A stretch of DNA of 64,000 nt from Isoetes taiwanensis (lineage: Eukaryota > Streptophyta > Lycopodiopsida > Isoetales > Isoetaceae): the NCBI GenBank assembly GCA_021234155.1, contig JAJEKV010000033.1, positions 3,763,454 to 3,827,453 of the forward strand. The letters are read 5' to 3'. Below the pieces are notes generated by a model. That model did not search any database, had not been told where the DNA came from, and saw only the letters and a list, made by a program, of their open reading frames with translations. The position numbers and the translations under genes are program-made. Below are positions 59,732 through 64,000 of this stretch, piece by piece (positions within the stretch are counted from its first letter, which is position 1; each line of letters starts with the position of its first letter).

Positions 59732-59837
59732 CGGATGAGAAGGCCCGGGAAGGCCGGGCGGAAGGGGAAGATGAGCGGAAGAAGCGCCCGGAAGAGGATG
59801 AGCGGAGGTCGAGGTCGAAGGCAAGATAGAAAGTCTT

Positions 59838-59846
59838 CTATTTATA
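59838..59846 (-). promoter_or_regulatory. TATA box of unit C
   Basis: TATAAATAG on the minus strand, followed by AAGACTTTCTATCTTG. Identical to the box of unit D. Confidence 0.55.
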
Positions 59847-60269
59847 ACAGGGATTTCGTAGTAGCTTGAGTCACACGGCGCGAAGGATGCCGTGGAGTCG
59901 GGAAAATCGACCGTTACTTCTCGTCGTGTGAGGAAAAAAGGACCGTTACTTCTTCTAACGTCTTTTCTTCGAGAGAAAGCTTCGTGTGATAATTTTTATT
60001 GATAATTTCGGTGATACAATCTATACATAAGTAATTTTACTGATACATAACTAAAGATAGAACTTCTCATTGAAGCAAAATAGAGCGGCATGGAGATCAC
60101 CGCGGCCTTGAAATCCATTGATTGCTACCTAATTGCAAGCAAGGCATTTCGCGTCGTGTGTATTTTAATAAAAACAGAACATACATTGGAACAACGGGAT
60201 AGATAGAAGCAAAAATAGAAAACTTTTCTTTGAAGCAAAAATAGATAGATACAGCGGCTAGGGATCTTC

Positions 60270-60661
60270 ATGATCCTCTAGCTGATTTTCATGTCTACTT
60301 GTTTGGCCCGTAAAGGGCTGCGTTCTCATCCTCATGGCTTCGGACTTCTTCTCCATATCTTCTAAGGCTGCGAAATCATGTGGCGGTTTCAAAGCTACCT
60401 GGCCTGCGGCTCGTCGCCTCTTGGTACATGGCGAATGTTTCCCGCGAGCTCAGCGTCTGCGCTCGTCGGCAACTCCCTCGTGAAGGCTAATCACAATGCG
60501 ACCGCCTCATTGTTCTCGGCGGCGAGGCGGTTGTTTTCATCATGGATCTCCTTGAATCTCTTCATCACCCTTTGCAAGGGTGATGTCCGCGAACGCTCAC
60601 GGGGGGCTGGGGGAGTGCTATCTTGGCGTGGTCGCTTGCTAGAGGAAGATGATGATGCCAT
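60270..60661 (-). CDS. Unit D: MAS-start coiled-coil ORF
   Basis: The ATG at 60661 gives MASSSSSSKRPRQDSTPPAP, RERSRTSPLQRVMKRFKEIH and DENNRLAAENNEAVAL, with a stop at 60491. It has a basic, nuclear-localisation-like KRPRQ, a Pro-rich linker and a short leucine/asparagine coil. Downstream, traces of the C-part shared with unit C (ELA-NI, then MRMRTQP) continue in other frames to about 60300. It is the best-preserved N-part of the four units. TATA lies 86 bp upstream. The function is unknown. Confidence 0.45.
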
Positions 60662-60746
60662 CGGGGCGAAGGTGGAAAGCGGAAGCCGGGAGTAGAAGAT
60701 GGCGAGAAGGCGGAAGGCGTCGGAGGTCGGCGTGGACATCGGTCTT

Positions 60747-60755
60747 CTATTTATA
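60747..60755 (-). promoter_or_regulatory. TATA box of unit D
   Basis: TATAAATAG on the minus strand, 86 bp upstream of the unit D ATG. A CGTCGTGTGA motif lies 16 bp further upstream (60771-60780). Confidence 0.55.
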
Positions 60756-60770
60756 ACATGAGTCACTTCG

Positions 60771-60780
60771 CGTCGTGTGA
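60771..60780 (+). promoter_or_regulatory. Recurrent 10-mer CGTCGTGTGA
   Basis: Exact copies at 57252-57261, 59275-59284, 59922-59931, 60771-60780 and 62644-62653, plus one with a changed last base at 60152-60161, all on the + strand (TCACACGACG in the direction of the minus-strand genes). All lie between genes of the island, before TATA boxes or after stop codons. It could be a promoter element, a 3' signal or a remnant of element ends. Confidence 0.55.
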
Positions 60781-60834
60781 GGAATAAATAAATTAATTGT
60801 CTTTTCAATAATATTTCATTTCTTGAGATAGATA

Positions 60835-62451
60835 TCACCGCGGCGAAAACCTAGATATGAGAAAAATCGGTGATGTATTTACATGATGTGAATAAATACA
60901 AATAAAATAATTTTTATTAGGAATTTGGAAGGACAATCGTACATAAATAATTTTACCGATACAAGTTGGAAAACATATAACTTCCAATTTCTCAAGCTTA
61001 AATGCGTCAATTTCATGCTCTTTCAATCCCCCGCCGCCTTGATCCAACAAGGCAATGACTTCCATGTTATCGACCCGACTTCCAACCTTGGGTGAGTCAA
61101 GCCCGGCAGACTAAAAAATTTAACATATTGCTTTCGCCCGCATGGCCGGCTTGAGTGCGTCAAAATATTGTAACACAACATCCGCCCGAATTGCTATCAC
61201 CCTTTTCGGTGTTTGATGCCAATTGGGAATGGTTCCCGAACATGCATAATGCGCGGAGGTAATAGACAAACTCTGCACCCTTTGGTGAAAGTTACTGGCG
61301 AAGGCGATTATCTCCCCATTAGCGAATCTTGAGATATATCTTAACAATGTAGAGTCCTTCAATCTTTCTGTCCCCAGCGTGCATGTCGGCAAGAAAAATC
61401 ATCTACTTCCCACAAATAAGAACCCTCAAGATTATCTTCTTCACATTTATCCTCATCTACCGGGCTTATCTTTGCCCGCGATTGGTGAAGGGCACTTGCC
61501 AAACACAGTAGATCACATTGGCGACTTTGCGGAGGCAGCTTGGAATTCTTCTTCCGTTGGTAGATTAAGCCTCATCTTGAGCAAATCGAGACTCCAGCCT
61601 CTCATATGCTTCTTTAAGCTTTATAGCATTGCGGTATAATTAGATACTTCAAACATCTCTTTGTCCAAATCCTCTTCAAAATCTAGGCCTAAGTTTACCC
61701 ATTCGGCCAAGGTACTGATAAGCTCGTCTTCCCTAGCACACATTCGTAACATAGACGGGTTCCTCAGTATATCACTTAGCAATAAGTATTCTTTGCCTTC
61801 CACTAAAATTGGCGTTATGTCAGACAACTTCTTTTCATCCTCATCCCCATCCTCATCACCTTCAGAATCATCTCCCTCCTCTGGTTCACCCAAGGCCAGT
61901 GCGTCGAAGCTAAAACTCCTACATTCTTGCTCTTCTTCTTGTAGATCTATCTCCATTTCTCGTCATAGTCGACATCATCACACATAAGCGGCCCCCCCTT
62001 GGCTTAAAGATTTCATTGTTTCCGGTGTATCTTCCGGTTTGGCGAAGCGAGAATGCAATAACTAGCAAATGCAAGCGGCAAAGAAAATAAGATACCTTCT
62101 TAAGCACAAGGGGGCGCGGCCGGGGAGGAGCCGTTCGCGGCATTCTTGAAAAACATCTTCCCTGTTTTGCAAATGGGAAGCCGCCTCCTCTAGAGCTGGT
62201 TTTGGAATCCACGAGCGAGGGACATCGCAAAGGGCGTCTTGGCCCAAGACCAAAGCGGTGCGGGTGAAAGCTAAAAGCAACCTCGCGATAGCATCAAGCT
62301 CGCTTCTTGTTTGCCATGATGTCCAACTCCTTGCAATAGAACGGATAAATCGCGGTCGGCGCCAACTTCCCTCGTTGTCATGAGGGGCGGATGCATACCA
62401 TTCGAGGAACTTCACATAACAATCCATGGCCGAAACAAGCAGCGAAAACAA
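60835..62451 (-). pseudogene. Decayed helical/acidic protein gene, unrecognised
   Basis: Read on the minus strand, the pieces follow one another. 62451-62062 has CYVKFLEWYASAPHDNEGSW, SWTSWQTRSELDAIARLLLA and KPALEEAASHLQNREDVFQE. 61956-61621 has a long acidic run (PEEGDDSEGDEDGDEDEKKL) then PILVEGKEYLLLSDILRNPS and DELISTLAEWVNLGLDFEED. RNAIKLKEAYERLESRFAQD and LPTEEEFQAASAKSP (about 61635-61530) follow in other frames. 61392-61120 has ISRFANGEIIAFASNFHQRV and VIAIRADVVLQYFDALKPAM, and 61065-60960 has LDQGGGGLKEHEIDAFKLEK. The unbroken style of the pieces suggests a single protein of about 450-500 residues now split by indels. I cannot name the family. Confidence 0.4.
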
Positions 62452-62559
62452 GAAGATGTTTAGGAGGCGGTAAAGTATTTGTCACTTTTGAACTCAAGTA
62501 GCCGTTGTCGATTATGAAAGGGGACCACGGCCGTTGTGGGGAGATTTGTCCAGTACATT

Positions 62560-62583
62560 TTAGGGTTAGGGTTAGGGTTAGGG
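62560..62583 (+). repeat. (TTAGGG)4 telomere-like tract
   Basis: Four perfect TTAGGG units, preceded by TT so that one TTTAGGG is also present. On the minus strand it reads as four AACCCT units 110 bp upstream of the helical/acidic gene, the position of a plant telo-box in promoters of growth and S-phase genes. Further AACCCTAA motifs occur at 63780 and 63813. It is too short to be a telomere. Confidence 0.7.
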
Positions 62584-62779
62584 TTGGATCACCGGCCAGC
62601 GAAGACTACTATGTGCAACAAAAAGCACAATGCTTCTTGGCGGCGTCGTGTGATCCTCCATTATAACATTAAAAAAAAAAAAAATACAAAGTCTTGAAGC
62701 TAGGCTTCTAAGAAAGAAATGGACTAAGAGATTAAGCTTATAAAGCCATTGCATTAAAAATATTATACATATGAAAAAA

Positions 62780-63653
62780 CACAAAGGCACTTCCGCGGCC
62801 TTTTTTTTTTTTGGGTCTTTCTTCTTGTTGTATTCAGCCATAAAATTTTGACCATAGTACTCGGGATCCCTTATCGTAAGGCGAGCATGTCCTTGGGCAT
62901 GGCCGGTCACCAGCTTGGCATGTATTGCTGCAAGGCTGCGAGTCCTCGAACAGACCAGAGCACCAAGCGCTTCGAAGCCATTTGAAGAGCATTTAAAGCC
63001 GGTTCTTGAATTACATGGCGGTATGATGTATGCGCACCACACTCTTGCGAATCTCTCTCACGAGCACGGCAAATGGGAGGCGGGAATGACCATCTCGGTG
63101 CTCTTACGATGCTTCTTAATCTCATGAAATTTAATACCGAGGCTTAGTCTTCCCAAAACTCCGGCCTCTACCCTCACCCACCCCAGCATTTGGAGCACAT
63201 TTGCTTTCGCCCGACTCTTCGGCCGCCTCCTCACCCGACATCTGCGGTTTCCTCGGCCCGACTCTTCCGGCCGATCTCCTCACATTCACAGTCCTTCCCT
63301 TTTACGGCGTTGGGCCTCCTCCTCTGATTTGAAGGTCACGGCACCTCCACGGGAGGAGGCGGGAAGAAGAGCAAGAAGAGGCGGCTGCCCAATAATTAAT
63401 CCGGCATCATATTACGCTTTCGCCGGTCTCTCACATTTTCATCCTCTGTCTCGAGCGGAGTGCACCTCCCTACTTACTCGGAGCTGCTTCTCCCAGATGC
63501 GTCATGCGGTTTCTTTTCGGGTCTTACGTTTAGGCATGGTGGGAGGAGGAGAATCTCTATCGAGACTTGAGTCGAGATGAAGAAGGCGGACTAATGTAAT
63601 CACGGCCTTACACCACACGGATGGATCCTTGCGGTTTGCTTAGTTCTTGCCAT
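62780..63653 (-). pseudogene. Histone H3-like gene, divergent and frame-broken
   Basis: The minus strand at 63653-63627 encodes M-A-R-T-K-Q-T-A-R, the exact start of histone H3, with degraded traces of the K-S-T-G-G-K-A sequence next. Further along come KTKPRY (63151-63134), EIKKHRKSTEM (63123-63091; H3 has EIRKYQKSTEL), PFAVLVREIRK (63076-63044; H3 PFQRLVREIAQ), ALNALQMASKRLVLW (63000-62956), LFED (62953-62942), AIHAKLVT (62928-62905) and MPKDMLALR (62900-62874). These are in H3 order, with H3 core length (about 250 bp), but in three frames. Oddities are about 380 bp of extra DNA between tail and core, I-P-A before the PF motif as in CENH3, and a lysine-rich C-terminal extension. It could be a captured host H3/CENH3 or a viral H3. 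Confidence 0.75.
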
Positions 63654-63672
63654 GGCTTCTCGGCGGATGGCG

Positions 63673-63679
63673 CTTTATA
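63673..63679 (-). promoter_or_regulatory. TATA-like box upstream of the histone H3-like gene
   Basis: TATAAAG on the minus strand, about 20 bp before the M-A-R-T-K-Q ATG. This is closer than in units A-D, so either the leader is partly deleted or this TATA is not the functional one. Confidence 0.35.
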
Positions 63680-64000
63680 CTCTGAACAACGACAAAAATA
63701 GACAAGCGGCGGGGAGATAAATAGTAAAAAAGAAGTTAAAGTAAAATATGATGGTAGCGTTTTTAAATAATTGTACGGAACCCTAAAAATATATCGGACA
63801 AAATCACGGAACCCTAAAAAACATCGAGACAAAAACACAAATAAAAACCGAGATTCAAAGCTAGCCGATAGACAATTTCTTGTTGATCGTGCGAACTCAC
63901 TAAACTTTACATTTCCCTCTTGCACAGAACCAACCCTAATGCCATCAATAAAATAATGGAAGTCGTCGACCAATTTCCTCTGTCTCCATTAGCACTCTTA
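63680..64000. other. Upstream region of the H3-like gene; continues past the window
   Basis: It contains a twofold repeat of about 34 bp with CGGAACCCTAAAAA (63777 and 63811), giving two telo-box-like motifs. A minus-strand frame at 63973-63608 has no recognisable content. Confidence 0.35.

Larger units (their letters stand above)
59216..59990 (-). repeat. Tandem unit, copy C
   Basis: Matches 60091-60780 closely: GAAATCCATTGATTGCTACC, TAATTGCAAG, the CGTCGTGTG motif, GATAGAAGCAAAAATAGA, GGATCTTCATGATCCT, GGCTGCGTTCTCATCCTC, CTTCTCCATATCTTCTAAG, CTCCTTGAATCTCTTCATCA-like and CTTCTATTTATAACA. The repeat covers promoter, ORF and 3' flank, so it is a duplicated gene unit. Confidence 0.75.
60091..60780 (-). 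repeat. Tandem unit, copy D
   Basis: Second copy of the unit described for 59216-59990. The copies are head-to-tail, with a centre-to-centre spacing of about 890 bp. Confidence 0.75.

Noticed and set aside
62578-63042. 154-codon minus-strand frame taken as a membrane protein
   Set aside because: Its informative part is one frame of the decayed H3-like gene; the hydrophobic end is translation of A/T-rich downstream DNA.
63608-63973. 121-codon minus-strand frame at the right edge
   Set aside because: It overlaps the H3 start codon in another frame and has no recognisable motif.

Overview
This is nuclear DNA of a land plant. The evidence is a full-length callose synthase gene split by GT-AG introns into 42 exons, a PLS-type PPR gene remnant, and many plant-type transposons. 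The style of the PPR remnant and the repeat load suggest a fern or lycophyte to me, but I cannot prove the species from the sequence.

1-20.5 kb: repeat-derived DNA (two direct repeats of about 200 bp and a foldback) is followed by the only clearly intact large gene. It lies on the + strand at 3186-20526. I could join all 42 exons in phase into a 1917-residue CalS5/GSL2-like callose synthase with an N-terminal Vta1-like region, FKS1_dom1, two membrane blocks and a cytosolic glucan synthase core.

20.5-37 kb: duplicated non-coding units flank a broken PPR fragment. Next come two ~1-kb LTR-like arms in inverted orientation, one of them split by a 5'-truncated L1-type LINE with a poly-A tail and 9-bp target duplication. 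A second, RTE-like non-LTR remnant follows.

37-41.6 kb: exons of an unrecognised coiled-coil gene are interrupted by a 2.53-kb non-autonomous CACTA-like element (CACAACAAG...CTTGTTGTG-type ends, ATC duplication on both sides). A DnaJ fragment abuts the last exon.

42-54.7 kb: mostly repeats. These include a ~600-bp direct repeat pair flanking a small acidic two-exon ORF, low-complexity arms in opposite orientation at 45.4-46.2 and 54.0-54.7 kb, a captured-looking C-terminal tail of a plant nucleotidyltransferase, and minisatellites.

54.7-64 kb: a different kind of DNA. It is CpG-rich, densely packed, shows no clear introns and is full of frame breaks. It holds an unrecognised, decayed + strand protein gene; four minus-strand TATA/coiled-coil units, at least two of them clear tandem copies; an unrecognised helical and acidic minus-strand gene; and a decayed histone H3-like gene that keeps an exact M-A-R-T-K-Q-T-A-R start and the later H3 landmarks in order. 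A 10-mer, CGTCGTGTGA, recurs across this island. I regard it as the best candidate for an undescribed system: an endogenised large DNA virus or a giant cargo-carrying mobile element that runs past the window edge.
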